Positions 18,795 through 26,937 of a DNA stretch of 48,382 nt are shown here, in pieces. Under the pieces are notes generated by a model that saw only the letters and a program-made list of their open reading frames with translations, searched no databases and was not told the DNA's origin. Made by a program: the position numbers and the translations under genes. Each line of letters starts with the position of its first letter. The first letter of the stretch is position 1. The stretch is from Rhodopirellula sp. Lineage in GTDB: Bacteria > Planctomycetota > Planctomycetia > Pirellulales > Pirellulaceae. The stretch spans positions 49,972 through 98,353 of the forward strand of contig NZHC01000053.1 in the NCBI GenBank assembly GCA_002689655.1, given 5' to 3'.

Positions 18795-19664
18795 ATGAGC
18801 ATTCAAGATTCCGCGGCATGGTCCATCATTTCTGGTTTTCTTCTGATTGCTGCCCCGCTGTCTGCTGCTGATACGATAACGATCAAATCCGACATTTCTT
18901 ACAGCAAGGCCGATGAGAAATTATGCATGGACATTGCCCTTCCAACGCAGACATCTCACCCAGTGCCCTGCATTGTGGTGATTCATGGTGGAGCATGGAT
19001 GCAGGGAAATAAGTCGATGCATACCGAGGACATCAAATATTTTGCCAGGCAGGGTTATGTTTCAGCATCAATTGGATACCGTCTCGCTCCGAATTATCAA
19101 TTTCCTGTTCAGGTCGAGGATGTAAAATGCGCGATTCGTTATCTTCGAGCGAACTCTAAAAAGTTCAACATTGATCCCAACCATATCGGTGCCTTGGGTT
19201 ATTCGGCGGGGGCACACCTTTCCATGATGCTCGGAACCTTGGACAAAGGAGACGGCCTCGAAGGGGCAGGTGGCTGGCCGAATGAATCGAGCAAGGTCCA
19301 AGCGGTCGTCTCATTCTTTGGCCCCACGCAACTTGATGCAAAAGATATTCCTCAAGGCAGTGTGCCGTTGGTTTCCACATTCATTGGTGGTTCACAAACA
19401 GAGAAACCTGCTGCTTACCGCCAGGCATCACCGTTAACTTACGTGAGTCCAGAAGACGCTCCCATGCTGCTTTTCCAGGGAACCACTGATCCTCTCGTCC
19501 CTTACAGCCAAGCCATCAAAATGGTCACGGCACTGACACGCAACCAAATCCCCGGCCGTGTCGAACTTTTACTGAATGCCGACCATGGCGGCAACTGGGG
19601 CGTCGAGGAGTTCGAACGAACGAGAAATGCCACGACTGCTTTTTTCAAAAAGCATCTCAAATAA
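18795..19664 (+). CDS. Secreted alpha/beta hydrolase (esterase/lipase, BD-FAE-like)
   Basis: The 289-aa protein starts with a signal peptide ending near SAADT. The hydrolase fold shows the HGGAW oxyanion motif (64-68), nucleophile Ser137 in GYSAG, a late strand with QGTTDPLVPY carrying the likely acidic residue, and the likely catalytic His in NADHGGNW. Length fits a single-domain carboxylesterase of the hormone-sensitive-lipase/BD-FAE group. It resembles the hydrolase domain of the EF-hand fusion at 2430-3650 (both have YRLA or YRLD, DVKCA.RWLRA-like and GAYGNSAGAHL/GALGYSAGAHL segments) but has no EF-hand domain. Natural substrate unknown. Confidence 0.92.
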   Translation: MSIQDSAAWSIISGFLLIAAPLSAADTITIKSDISYSKADEKLCMDIALPTQTSHPVPCIVVIHGGAWMQGNKSMHTEDIKYFARQGYVSASIGYRLAPNYQFPVQVEDVKCAIRYLRANSKKFNIDPNHIGALGYSAGAHLSMMLGTLDKGDGLEGAGGWPNESSKVQAVVSFFGPTQLDAKDIPQGSVPLVSTFIGGSQTEKPAAYRQASPLTYVSPEDAPMLLFQGTTDPLVPYSQAIKMVTALTRNQIPGRVELLLNADHGGNWGVEEFERTRNATTAFFKKHLK

Positions 19665-19756
19665 TCAACAGCTGATATCAAACTACATCCACCTCAGTTA
19701 TCAGAGGGCATGCGTTTGCTCTCATGCAATACAATACGTTTACCTGAGCTTGCTAG

Positions 19757-21628
19757 ATGGAATTCCTGCTCTACCTTGCAATGATTCCTGCACTTGGACT
19801 CGCTGCGCAATGGATCGCCTGGAGAACACGTCTGCCTGGCATTTTGCTGCTTCTTGTGTTTGGCATGGCGCTCGGCCACTTCATTGAGCCGGATGATTTC
19901 TTACAGGATTTGACCGCAGGCAACGATCAGTCAGGCCCACGCCTGCTGTTTCCGCTGGTGTCACTGTCAGTAGCGGTCATCATGCTCGAGGGTGGCCTGT
20001 CACTCAATCTCAAGGAATTGCGTGAAGCCGGGCATGCCGCATTCCGCCTGTGCACCATCGGTGCGGCAATCTCCTGCTTGGGAGCCACCCTCGGTGCCCA
20101 CTACATCCTCAACTTTGGCTGGCGTTTAAGTCTGCTGCTTGGCGCAATTCTGGTCGTTACCGGTCCGACAGTCATCGGACCTCTACTGCGTCAGGTACGG
20201 CCCAGTAAACGCGTGGGCGCTACACTGAAATGGGAAGGCATCGTGATTGACCCCATCGGTGCCGTCCTGGCTGTTCTCGTCTTTGACCAACTGATGATGC
20301 ACATCGACCAACCGAGCCTCGGGGCGGCGGTATTCATGCTTGTTGAAACAGCGTTAGTGGGCACCGGACTTGGCATTGCCGGCGGTCTGATACTTGCATC
20401 TGCATTTCGTCATTACCTGATCCCAGACCATCTCCAGGGCGTTGCGACGTTGGCCATCGGTTTGCTGTTGTTTGCCGTCAGCGATCATATAGCAAGCGAA
20501 TCCGGCCTTATTTCGGTCACGGTACTTGGTCTATGGCTTTCCAACAGTCGCAGCTTAAATGTTGAAGCCATCATTGAGTTCAAGGAAAACTTGCGGACCC
20601 TTTTGATTGGCTGTCTTTTTGTCGTGCTTGGTTCACGGGTGAACATCGATGAAGTGATGGCCATAGGGCTACCCGGGCTCGCATTTCTAGCTGTCTTAAT
20701 TTTTCTGGTTCGCCCCGCCTCAGTTTACCTTTCGCTAATGGGAACGTCTCTGGACACGCGAGAGAAGGCGTTCATCGCGGGCATGGCGCCGAGAGGAATC
20801 GTAGCAGCAGCAGTGAGCAGCGTATTTGCACTTGAGATGGAATCGTTGCCCACAACTCGTGCAATCGAAGACGCACATCATTTGGATACAGTGACATTCC
20901 TGGTGATTTTCGGAACGGTAGCCACCTATGGTCTCGCCGCTTCTCCCTTGGCGAAAATCCTGGGTCTTTCGCGAGACAGGAACGATGGGATATTGATCGC
21001 AGGTGCAGGTCCTTGGACGCGGGATTTCGCACAGGAACTTAAAAAACTTGGTTTTCCGGTACTGCTGGTGGACACCAACTACAACAAGGTGGCCAAAGCA
21101 AAAATTGCCGGATTAGATGCGATCTGCGCAAACATCCTCAATGAACATGTCAGAGAAGACCTGGAGTTGAACGGGATTGGAAAGCTGATGGCTCTCACGC
21201 GAAACGATGAAGTCAACTCGCTTGCTGTACGAGAATGCCAGACACTTTTCGGCCGTGCCAATCTCTATCAATTAACGTTCCGCAAGCAGAACCAACACAG
21301 CAAACGGGGACTAACACGGAACCTGATGGGACGTGAACTTTTTGAGTCTGAGCTCACTTACTCGAAAATGGAAGACATTCACGCAGTCGGAGCTACCTTC
21401 AAAACCACCACGCTCTCTGAAAACTATACTTATCGTGATTTCATTGAGCATTACCAAAATGGTGCAAAACTGCTGTGCGTGATCGACGAGTTTAGAAACC
21501 TGTCGCTCAATACAGTGGAACACCAACTGCAACCCCTCGAAGGACAAACCATCATTGCCCTTGTTTCATCAACTGTGATTCCTGATGGTCATGAAGCGAA
21601 AAACCCTGACACTTCACCAATCGTCTAA
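19757..21628 (+). CDS. Cation:proton antiporter (CPA1/NhaP type) with TrkA-N domain
   Basis: Membrane antiporter of 623 aa. Residues 1-400 form about twelve hydrophobic segments with typical features of the Na+/H+ exchanger family: LEGGLSLNLKELR, VTGPTVIGPLLR with the unwound-helix TGPT, WEGIVIDPIGAVLAVLVFD with the IDP motif, and MAPRGIVAAAVSSVFAL. A cytoplasmic TrkA-N (RCK) nucleotide-binding domain follows from about residue 412 (GILIAGAGPWTRDFAQEL, then VLLVDTNY), probably regulating transport by NAD(H) or another nucleotide. In a marine cell it would serve Na+ export and pH balance. It follows the esterase by 92 bp, and operon membership is unclear. Confidence 0.94.
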   Translation: MEFLLYLAMIPALGLAAQWIAWRTRLPGILLLLVFGMALGHFIEPDDFLQDLTAGNDQSGPRLLFPLVSLSVAVIMLEGGLSLNLKELREAGHAAFRLCTIGAAISCLGATLGAHYILNFGWRLSLLLGAILVVTGPTVIGPLLRQVRPSKRVGATLKWEGIVIDPIGAVLAVLVFDQLMMHIDQPSLGAAVFMLVETALVGTGLGIAGGLILASAFRHYLIPDHLQGVATLAIGLLLFAVSDHIASESGLISVTVLGLWLSNSRSLNVEAIIEFKENLRTLLIGCLFVVLGSRVNIDEVMAIGLPGLAFLAVLIFLVRPASVYLSLMGTSLDTREKAFIAGMAPRGIVAAAVSSVFALEMESLPTTRAIEDAHHLDTVTFLVIFGTVATYGLAASPLAKILGLSRDRNDGILIAGAGPWTRDFAQELKKLGFPVLLVDTNYNKVAKAKIAGLDAICANILNEHVREDLELNGIGKLMALTRNDEVNSLAVRECQTLFGRANLYQLTFRKQNQHSKRGLTRNLMGRELFESELTYSKMEDIHAVGATFKTTTLSENYTYRDFIEHYQNGAKLLCVIDEFRNLSLNTVEHQLQPLEGQTIIALVSSTVIPDGHEAKNPDTSPIV

Positions 21629-22251
21629 GCAAGATAGTTACCAGAATCTGCCTGGTTCTCTGCGATGCAAAAACTCACCGATCCAAAGTTAGCAGACGCA
21701 CTGATAGCAAGCCCCGTCGTAACCTGCATGATTCTGATGGGATATGTTGGGTGATGCGAAGTAGGCGCTTAGTCGCCATCGTCGTGGGACATCCAAAGCT
21801 CACATATTTCAGAACACCTGTTCGATCTGAATTCCCTGTCACATTGCGAACATGCAATCGGCTTTTTACTGCTCCTGCAATTCTGCTCTCATCGTTGTCT
21901 TTCGGTTCAAACCTGCACCGTGTGAGTCGCTCTGGTCAAAGCATCGCGGAAATTGTGAACAACACCTCCTTCACGATCAACGGATATCGAGAGGCTACCC
22001 ATTCACTGGATTACTTGGCCGACAGGCAGCATCAACTCCATGAGCGACGATGGCGTCTTCTTGCTTGGAGTGCTGCTGGTCAGAAAGACCAATTGCAATT
22101 TGAATTGGTCGTGTCTGGGGTTGGTCGCGTGCCGTGAATTCGCATCCGTTTGATGCCGAACATCCTAATGTTGACCTGTCCTGATGAGGCAACCAAACGA
22201 TGGCAGGATCGTAAACCAATCAGGCTGAAAGACAAATGCACTGCATTTAGT

Positions 22252-22274
22252 ACGGAACACGGAACACGGAACAC
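22252..22274. repeat. 7-bp tandem repeat acggaac, three copies plus two bases
   Basis: acggaac occurs three times in direct succession and is followed by acttttt. It is intergenic, so frame does not constrain its length. Confidence 0.9.
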
Positions 22275-22390
22275 TTTTTCAGGTTGTTCAACAAATCCCC
22301 TCCACCCTCGAACCACCGATCTTGAATGACGAGCGGCGTGGCAGGTCGGATAACATAGCCAGCAGTCCCATAACCCTGCGTGCTGCGACA

Positions 22391-22408
22391 TTCGTGCCTA
22401 GGCACGAA
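22391..22408. repeat. Perfect 18-bp palindrome ttcgtgcctaggcacgaa
   Basis: The sequence equals its own reverse complement over 18 bases with no spacer, centred on CCTAGG. It lies 60 bp past the stop of the minus-strand 71-aa gene. No T-run follows on either strand, so a terminator role is doubtful; a protein-binding site or a dispersed repeat unit is possible. Confidence 0.9.
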
Positions 22409-22468
22409 ATTTCCTGCAGCACAAAGACCGTACAACTTGGGGACTGGGACAGACTCCTGCCAGAAAAA

Positions 22469-22684
22469 CTAAGATGTGCGGCGAACCGCTTTAAGAATAC
22501 TCTGCAGCAGCATTCCGCGTCGTCGGCCAGTGACGCGGGGTTGCATCACGTTTTCGCGTTGATCAAGCCAAATTTCTACCTCTTGGTAAGAGCCAGCAAA
22601 CAGGCGTTGCCCTTCTTGGCCTTGCACTACGAATTGATCGCCTTCGATATTAATTTTATGCACCTCATGGGATGGCTTGTTCAT
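22469..22684 (-). CDS. Small protein of unknown function (71 aa)
   Basis: The product begins MNKPSHEVHKINIEGDQF and runs through VVQGQEGQRLFAGSYQEVEIWLDQRENV to a basic tail with RRRG and KAVRRTS. The middle resembles short conserved planctomycete proteins in which a strand-like start is followed by a .YQEVE.WLD.REN helix. This impression is from memory and unverified. The ATG has GAGGGA immediately upstream; an in-frame TTG lies eight codons earlier. Composition is natural for a soluble protein, unlike the overlapping plus-strand frame. Role unknown. Confidence 0.5.
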   Translation of the reverse strand: MNKPSHEVHKINIEGDQFVVQGQEGQRLFAGSYQEVEIWLDQRENVMQPRVTGRRRGMLLQSILKAVRRTS

Positions 22685-23238
22685 TCCCTCGTCCCCACTA
22701 TTCCACAACGTTTCATACGTTATGTATCCAAAAGTGTGCGCAGAAAACAGAAAAGATTATCGATCTATCAGTCTTTCCTGACGGCGGTTTCAGGCATCCT
22801 CAGCCCGGTTCATCTGCAAGCCTTGTTGTGCATCTTGAAGCTATGCTGCATCGCTGCTTTCAGCTAGGAATCATTATCAGTCATTCCTAGAATTCGATTC
22901 AGAACTAAACGTATCAGTTTCCTCTGCCTGACGTGATAGCATTCCTGTAAATCAAGGCGTTCTTTTCCCGCAATTTGCAACTTATTTGAATCCCTGATTC
23001 ACCACACATCCAAAACCACCCTAGATGGCAACCAGGGAAAGATAGGTAAAACCCTTAGGTAAAACTGCCCTTCAAAGGTTTTGTTTGAAACCCCATCAGC
23101 GTGCAAGAGTTCCTCGGTAAACCAATACAAGCGGCAAACAGATTTAGCTGCCAAGAGGAATGCTGCTGGCAGCCCAAAGGGTGCTTGCCTCTCTGTAACA
23201 ATAAGGCGTTAAAGCGTTACACGGGAGTGGGGAAAAAA
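22685..23238. other. Intergenic stretch without clear genes
   Basis: No gene is supported. The left end should contain the promoter of the minus-strand 71-aa gene, and the right end the promoter of the possible small plus-strand gene. Confidence 0.5.
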
Positions 23239-23436
23239 ATGAAGAATGAGCAAGACTCGAACAATCTGATTCTGGAGCGATGTTCAATCCAGGCGGGTTG
23301 GAGTCCGGAGGAGAAAAAAATAAGGCGACGTGTGGCTGGGAACAAACAATTGCAATTAAAAGAGCTCATGTTTTTGACTGCGATTGCATCCCAGAAAATC
23401 ACCCGACCCCCGCGGTCGAAAACGTTGATGGCTTAG
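23239..23436 (+). CDS. Possible small protein (65 aa)
   Basis: The frame gives MKNEQDSNNLILERCSIQAG, then WSPEEKKIRRRVAGNKQLQLKELMFL and a basic end. A purine-rich tract gggagtggggaaaaaa directly precedes the ATG. The WSPEE..IRRR.. segment has the look of a real amphipathic helix and resembles short unknown planctomycete proteins. The call is tentative: it is short and without a known domain, and a 61-codon frame overlaps on the other strand. Confidence 0.35.
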   Translation: MKNEQDSNNLILERCSIQAGWSPEEKKIRRRVAGNKQLQLKELMFLTAIASQKITRPPRSKTLMA

Positions 23437-23682
23437 AAAGTCCCCCCGAACACCGATCGGCGAATCGATCGCTCCCAAGATGTTTGCACCAGCGGAGGCG
23501 CACCTGACTACTGGGCCGTCGCTCTTGGAAAGGCTATCCGCGACGTGTCCGTGTTGCCTCGTCCCGTTGCGGCGTGACAAAATTCTGGGTTGCCCTAAGC
23601 CACCGTCAAAAGACTGTGATTCCGGCCCCACAACTCTGCGCGTTTTGGATTGTGGTCGGTTAATAAAGCAGCTTTCTGGGAC

Positions 23683-23844
23683 TTACGAATTTTTTTTGGA
23701 GCCTGCCGTTCCCTGACGCCTGCAGCGTTCGGAGCAGTGCTTCACTTCGTTCCAGCATCGCTGCCACTTGCGGCGCCAACTGAACGCCCGGCCGCAGACC
23801 TTACAGGTCTTCGTAGGCAAGTCGGTTCGATTATTTTTCGCCAA
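23683..23844 (-). CDS. DUF2256 family small zinc-ribbon-like protein (53 aa)
   Basis: The minus strand encodes a 53-residue protein starting at TTG, with AAGGAA about six bases upstream. It reads LPTKTCKVCGRAFSWRRKW and then CWNEVKHCSERCRR. This matches the DUF2256 pattern of KTC..CGR.F.WR.KW...W..VK.CSERCR, including the paired cysteines that probably bind zinc. The family is short (40-60 aa) and often lies near photolyase/cryptochrome-like genes in other bacteria; no such gene is visible here. The TTG start is inferred from the ribosome site, because no ATG or GTG lies in frame nearby. Confidence 0.85.
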   Translation of the reverse strand: MAKNNRTDLPTKTCKVCGRAFSWRRKWQRCWNEVKHCSERCRRQGTAGSKKNS

Positions 23845-24117
23845 CAGGTTTCCTTCGCGTTACGCGGTCCTACTTGGGATACTCACTGGATCACGAAGTA
23901 AATTCACATCGCATCCTTGGGAATGATTGCCCCCCGCCAAGTGCTGAACAGCGTTCGTGACGGCATTTGTTTTGCGAGAGATCCCGAAAAGCAGGTCGCA
24001 AATGTCGCTAAAGTGGTTGCGGTCGAATCGCTTAAATGGGTTTTGCGGCCCGAAATTGACGCAGGCTCGAAGCGCAGCAACCCTGCCGGTTGCACATCTT
24101 GCGACGGCTAACAAAGA
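23845..24117. other. Upstream region of the cysteine-repeat gene
   Basis: No gene supported. It lies between the divergent DUF2256 gene and the CCEPV gene and must contain promoters for both. A 64-codon frame at 23917 has no ribosome site and no recognisable motif. Confidence 0.45.
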
Positions 24118-24118
24118 T

Positions 24119-24124
24119 AGGAGG
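24119..24124 (+). promoter_or_regulatory. Perfect Shine-Dalgarno aggagg before a tiny ORF
   Basis: AGGAGG sits five bases before the ATG at 24130. It is a full consensus match, much better than the GAGAGA preceding the main gene at 24163, so it points to active translation of the tiny ORF. Confidence 0.7.
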
Positions 24125-24129
24125 AATTG

Positions 24130-24153
24130 ATGGACTTCCACCTTTCAACATGA
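24130..24153 (+). CDS. Possible leader peptide, 7 codons (MDFHLST)
   Basis: ATG GAC TTC CAC CTT TCA ACA TGA follows an ideal ribosome site and stops nine bases before the start of the cysteine-repeat protein. It could couple or tune translation of the downstream gene, or the strong site could simply load ribosomes that reinitiate. The codons do not form an obvious attenuation run of one amino acid. Confidence 0.4.
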   Translation: MDFHLST

Positions 24154-24162
24154 GAGAGACAG

Positions 24163-24594
24163 ATGAACACTTTGCGTGGATTAATCACAGGATGCATGGC
24201 TGTGGCCATGCTATCGTTCGCTGCCCCAACAGAGGCAGAGGCGGGTTGCTTTGGCCTTTTGAGTCGTTGCTGCGCCCCCTTAGATTGCTGCGAGCCCGTT
24301 TGCTGCGAGCCCGTTTGCTGCGAGCCCGTTTGCTGCGAGCCCGTTTGCTGCGAGCCCATATGCTGCGAGCCACCACCGATTGCAGTCACATGGTGCATTG
24401 AAGATCCTTGCACCTGCTGCAGTTACGAAGTCACCGCGTGCGTCCCAGCATGTTGTGCAGAAGCCGCCCCGGCATTGATTTGCTGCCGCCCAGGCCTCTT
24501 TGGCAGAAAGGTCATGACTTTCGGTTTCGGTGATTGTGACCACACGGTTGACGTGGTGATCACAGCTCACGGTCGTACGATCGTCCGAGACTGA
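24163..24594 (+). CDS. Exported cysteine-rich CCEPV-repeat protein
   Basis: The 143-aa protein has a signal peptide ending near AEAG and 26 cysteines. Residues about 42-71 are six CCEP[V/I/P] pentapeptides. More CC pairs follow (CTCCSYE, PACCAEA, ICCRPG), and then a cysteine-poor C-terminal strand region (FGFGDCDHTVDVVITAHGR). The paired cysteines in a regular spacing suggest a disulfide-linked wall or surface protein, or metal binding. Planctomycete cell envelopes are known to be cysteine-rich, but a role here is inference. It is preceded by a tiny ORF and followed by a good terminator, so it is probably a single transcription unit. Confidence 0.83.
   Translation: MNTLRGLITGCMAVAMLSFAAPTEAEAGCFGLLSRCCAPLDCCEPVCCEPVCCEPVCCEPVCCEPICCEPPPIAVTWCIEDPCTCCSYEVTACVPACCAEAAPALICCRPGLFGRKVMTFGFGDCDHTVDVVITAHGRTIVRD
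24286..24372. repeat. 15-bp tandem repeat tgctgcgagcccgtt (CCEPV)
   Basis: Four perfect copies from 24286 to 24345, a fifth with its last four bases changed (24346-24360) and a partial sixth. Even wobble bases are identical, which suggests recent expansion or gene conversion compared with the AEAPA array. Confidence 0.96.
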
Positions 24595-24652
24595 CTGCGA
24601 ACGTTTAGGGCGGTTCGAATGAACCCGACGTCCTCCTCCCGCGTCTAACGAT

Positions 24653-24689
24653 AGCCTGTTTCCCCCTCATGGGAGAACAGGCTTTTTTC
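24653..24689 (+). terminator. Rho-independent terminator
   Basis: agcctgtt (24653-24660) pairs with aacaggct (24676-24683), with further tccc/ggga pairing inside. A TTTTT tract follows. It lies 58 bp past the stop of the cysteine-repeat gene. A smaller hairpin ggttc-gaat-gaacc occurs just before it at 24612-24625. Confidence 0.9.
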
Positions 24690-24977
24690 GTTGCAAGGCT
24701 ACTACCTGAATGTCTCACCGCCCAAGCTCACGAGCTTGGAAAAGCGGTTCGGGAACGGACTCTGCTGCGAAAAACTCACCAGGCGCACGACTTTCTAACC
24801 CGGACACAGAGACTAATACAAGCAAATCCACCGCTCAAATGACGCTCCTGAACGATGGCAAGCAGTTTCCGTTGACCAAGCAGCGCGAAAAGCGATAGGA
24901 TCTGCGGATCGCGATTCCTGCATTGCTGTCAGGTTTCGTCTACGCAACACCTGACTGGGCATTCAAGGAAGAACCAG
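24690..24977. other. Intergenic, with inverted repeat at 24928-24955
   Basis: No gene seen. gtcaggt (24928-24934) and acctgac (24949-24955) form a 7-bp stem with a 14-base loop 22 bp before the next start codon. The site could be an operator or affect translation. Confidence 0.45.
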
Positions 24978-26024
24978 ATGTCAGTGATTGATTCTCCATT
25001 GATGGATCGGCGCAAAACTGCGCGACATGGATCAACAATTCGATTTCGTGGTGCGTGTCCGCTTTGCACCACCGACCGCATCTGCACGAGCTTGCATTGC
25101 TTCGTGTTCATCGGCTTTCTGCTCTACCCCCACGGCGCAAGTTTGCAAGCCGCTCCACCGAGCCACCCTGCCGCCCGATCGGGCCCAAGCGTGGATCTGC
25201 TAAGGAAACCGGTATCCCACTTGCCACCGGGAACTTTGGTAGCTAACCCGCAACAATCTGGATTCTCGAATGTCGTGACCATCGCCATGCCGCGACTGGC
25301 AGCGGGGGAGATCGACAGCCTGCCTGAGTATGCCAAGCAGTATGCAGGCATGTTTCACTTCACTGCACTTGCGAATGTCCGGACGGTAAACACCGACGAT
25401 CGTACCGATTACCTGCTAGATCGTTTTGGTGTTGGAATTTCAATGCGGATCAATGGCGAACTAGTCGTGGTCACCCCACAGGCCGCCAACGAAATGGGAC
25501 TCAAGCTGGGAATGATCGAACGCGGGATCCTTAAGGGTAACGAAAAAGATCTGACTGACATCACGCAGGTCGCACGCACAAGTCGCATGATCATTTTCGA
25601 TGTTCCAACCAATATGCTTGTCGATGATAAACACGACAAACAAATACTGCGTTACTTTGTCTGGGCATCACCCGCGTCAGGCAAGCTCGGGATTCTAGTT
25701 TGGTCACTGAACGGTACAAGGAGCGATCGATACACAATCGCATGTAAGAATATGCAACTGCTGCCGCCCAACTACACCGAAGATCGTGCCATCCATGTAT
25801 CGAGGGGACCATTGTTGTCAAACATTCCCACAGCCAAACGATTTGCCCTCGTGACAATCCCACAAGGCACCTCGGTTCCTTTTTCTCAGAAAATGCGAAC
25901 GGTAGCGACATTAAGAACCATCACCGTGCAGAACCTGCACACCATGATGACAGGCGCCAGTGATTCGCTGGCGATGGCACCAGTCATTCAACAAGCCATC
26001 AACCAGCCGACAAATCGAAAATAG
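24978..26024 (+). CDS. Exported protein of unknown function
   Basis: The 348-aa protein starts at ATG with AAGGAAG about seven bases upstream. A basic, cysteine-containing N-terminus precedes a hydrophobic stretch (about residues 39-58, CFVFIGFLLYPHGASLQAA) that acts as a signal or anchor. The rest is soluble and well ordered in composition: FTALANVRTVNTDDRTDYLLD, GMIERGILKGNEKDL, RMIIFDVPTNMLVDD and RYFVWASPASGKLGILVWSLN. I recognise no domain. The unusually long n-region leaves open a later start, but the ribosome site supports this one. No partner genes are suggested by the context. Confidence 0.72.
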   Translation: MSVIDSPLMDRRKTARHGSTIRFRGACPLCTTDRICTSLHCFVFIGFLLYPHGASLQAAPPSHPAARSGPSVDLLRKPVSHLPPGTLVANPQQSGFSNVVTIAMPRLAAGEIDSLPEYAKQYAGMFHFTALANVRTVNTDDRTDYLLDRFGVGISMRINGELVVVTPQAANEMGLKLGMIERGILKGNEKDLTDITQVARTSRMIIFDVPTNMLVDDKHDKQILRYFVWASPASGKLGILVWSLNGTRSDRYTIACKNMQLLPPNYTEDRAIHVSRGPLLSNIPTAKRFALVTIPQGTSVPFSQKMRTVATLRTITVQNLHTMMTGASDSLAMAPVIQQAINQPTNRK

Positions 26025-26199
26025 TGACACCCAAGCTCAATCTTCCTTGTTCCCCCCGACTACACCTCAGGAAAAGGTTAAAATCTGAACACAAACTCGA
26101 AACAGGTTCAGTCGCGTGACCCACTCGTGACTAGCTGTTGAAAGGATGAAATCTTCGACCGCATCACTTCACTGAGTACATGGCGAGCAGTAAGCAACG

Positions 26200-26937
26200 A
26201 TGCGAACACTCGCGATTGGCGATATCCACGGCTGTTATCACGCGCTGACGACGCTCGAGGCGTCTGCAGGATTTCAGCCAGATGACCACATCATCACTTT
26301 GGGTGATTATATTCACCGTGGACCGGATTCCCGCTCGGCGGTGGAGTGGTTGATTGATCGCCAAGGGAAGGGAAACTTGACTGCCTTACGCGCCAACCAC
26401 GAGTGCGTATTTCAGGCCGCCATCGGATCCGAGTTGGGTCGTGAAACGTGGCTGGGATTTGGAGGTACCCAAATGCTGGCTTCCTGCAAGGTGCAAAGTA
26501 TCGACCTAATCCCAACCGAGCATCGTGCATTTTTGCAGAGCGGGCTCAAGGACGTCTACGAAAACGACACTCTTTTTTGTGTTCACGCAAACACGCGAGA
26601 AGCTTCGGCACTCAAGGATCAGACTGAACACATGTTGTTTTGGAAGAAGTTTGTCGACGTCACCCCCCATCACCGAGGCAAGACCATGGTTTGCGGACAT
26701 ACGCCTCAAAGGAGTGGCTATCCCAAAAACATTGTTCACGCCATCTGCATTGACACCGCCGCCGGGAGAAAAGGCTGGCTGACCTGCCTGGACCTCGATT
26801 CAAGATGTTGTTGGCATGCCAATGAAGCAGGAAAAACTCGGAGCTTTTCGCTGGACTTCGTGGACGAAGCTGCAAGGCGAAACCAACAAAGACAGTCACT
26901 CAAAGACAGTGAAAACGCTCGGCTGAGTCTGATTTGA
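26200..26937 (+). CDS. Metallophosphoesterase (PPP/ApaH-like) with altered motifs
   Basis: The 245-aa protein has the calcineurin-like order of motifs: GDIHG (D8, H10), GDYIHRGPDS (D36), ANHE (N66, H67), then VHAN and CGHTPQ as the later metal histidines. This fits bacterial serine/threonine phosphatase or diadenosine-tetraphosphatase relatives that use two metal ions. Two deviations stand out: His39 replaces the Asp of the usual DRG motif, and Ala65 replaces the Gly of GNHE. Metal ligands look intact, so activity is likely but may be altered. No signal peptide, hence cytoplasmic. Substrate cannot be told. Confidence 0.9.
   Translation: MRTLAIGDIHGCYHALTTLEASAGFQPDDHIITLGDYIHRGPDSRSAVEWLIDRQGKGNLTALRANHECVFQAAIGSELGRETWLGFGGTQMLASCKVQSIDLIPTEHRAFLQSGLKDVYENDTLFCVHANTREASALKDQTEHMLFWKKFVDVTPHHRGKTMVCGHTPQRSGYPKNIVHAICIDTAAGRKGWLTCLDLDSRCCWHANEAGKTRSFSLDFVDEAARRNQQRQSLKDSENARLSLI

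Larger units (their letters stand above)
21629..22468. other. Gene-poor region with inverted repeats
   Basis: No convincing gene; frames of up to 128 codons lack ribosome sites and known motifs. Structures seen are an 8-bp inverted repeat gaccaatt/aattggtc with an 8-base loop at 22087-22110, a 7-bp tandem repeat at 22252-22274 and a perfect palindrome at 22391-22408. Confidence 0.5.

Noticed and set aside
22322-22867. 181-codon plus-strand frame
   Set aside because: It overlaps the more natural minus-strand 71-aa protein and contains no recognisable domain.
24612-24625. ggttcgaatgaacc resembling a tRNA T-arm
   Set aside because: No acceptor, D or anticodon arm can be built around it; it is probably a small hairpin ahead of the terminator.
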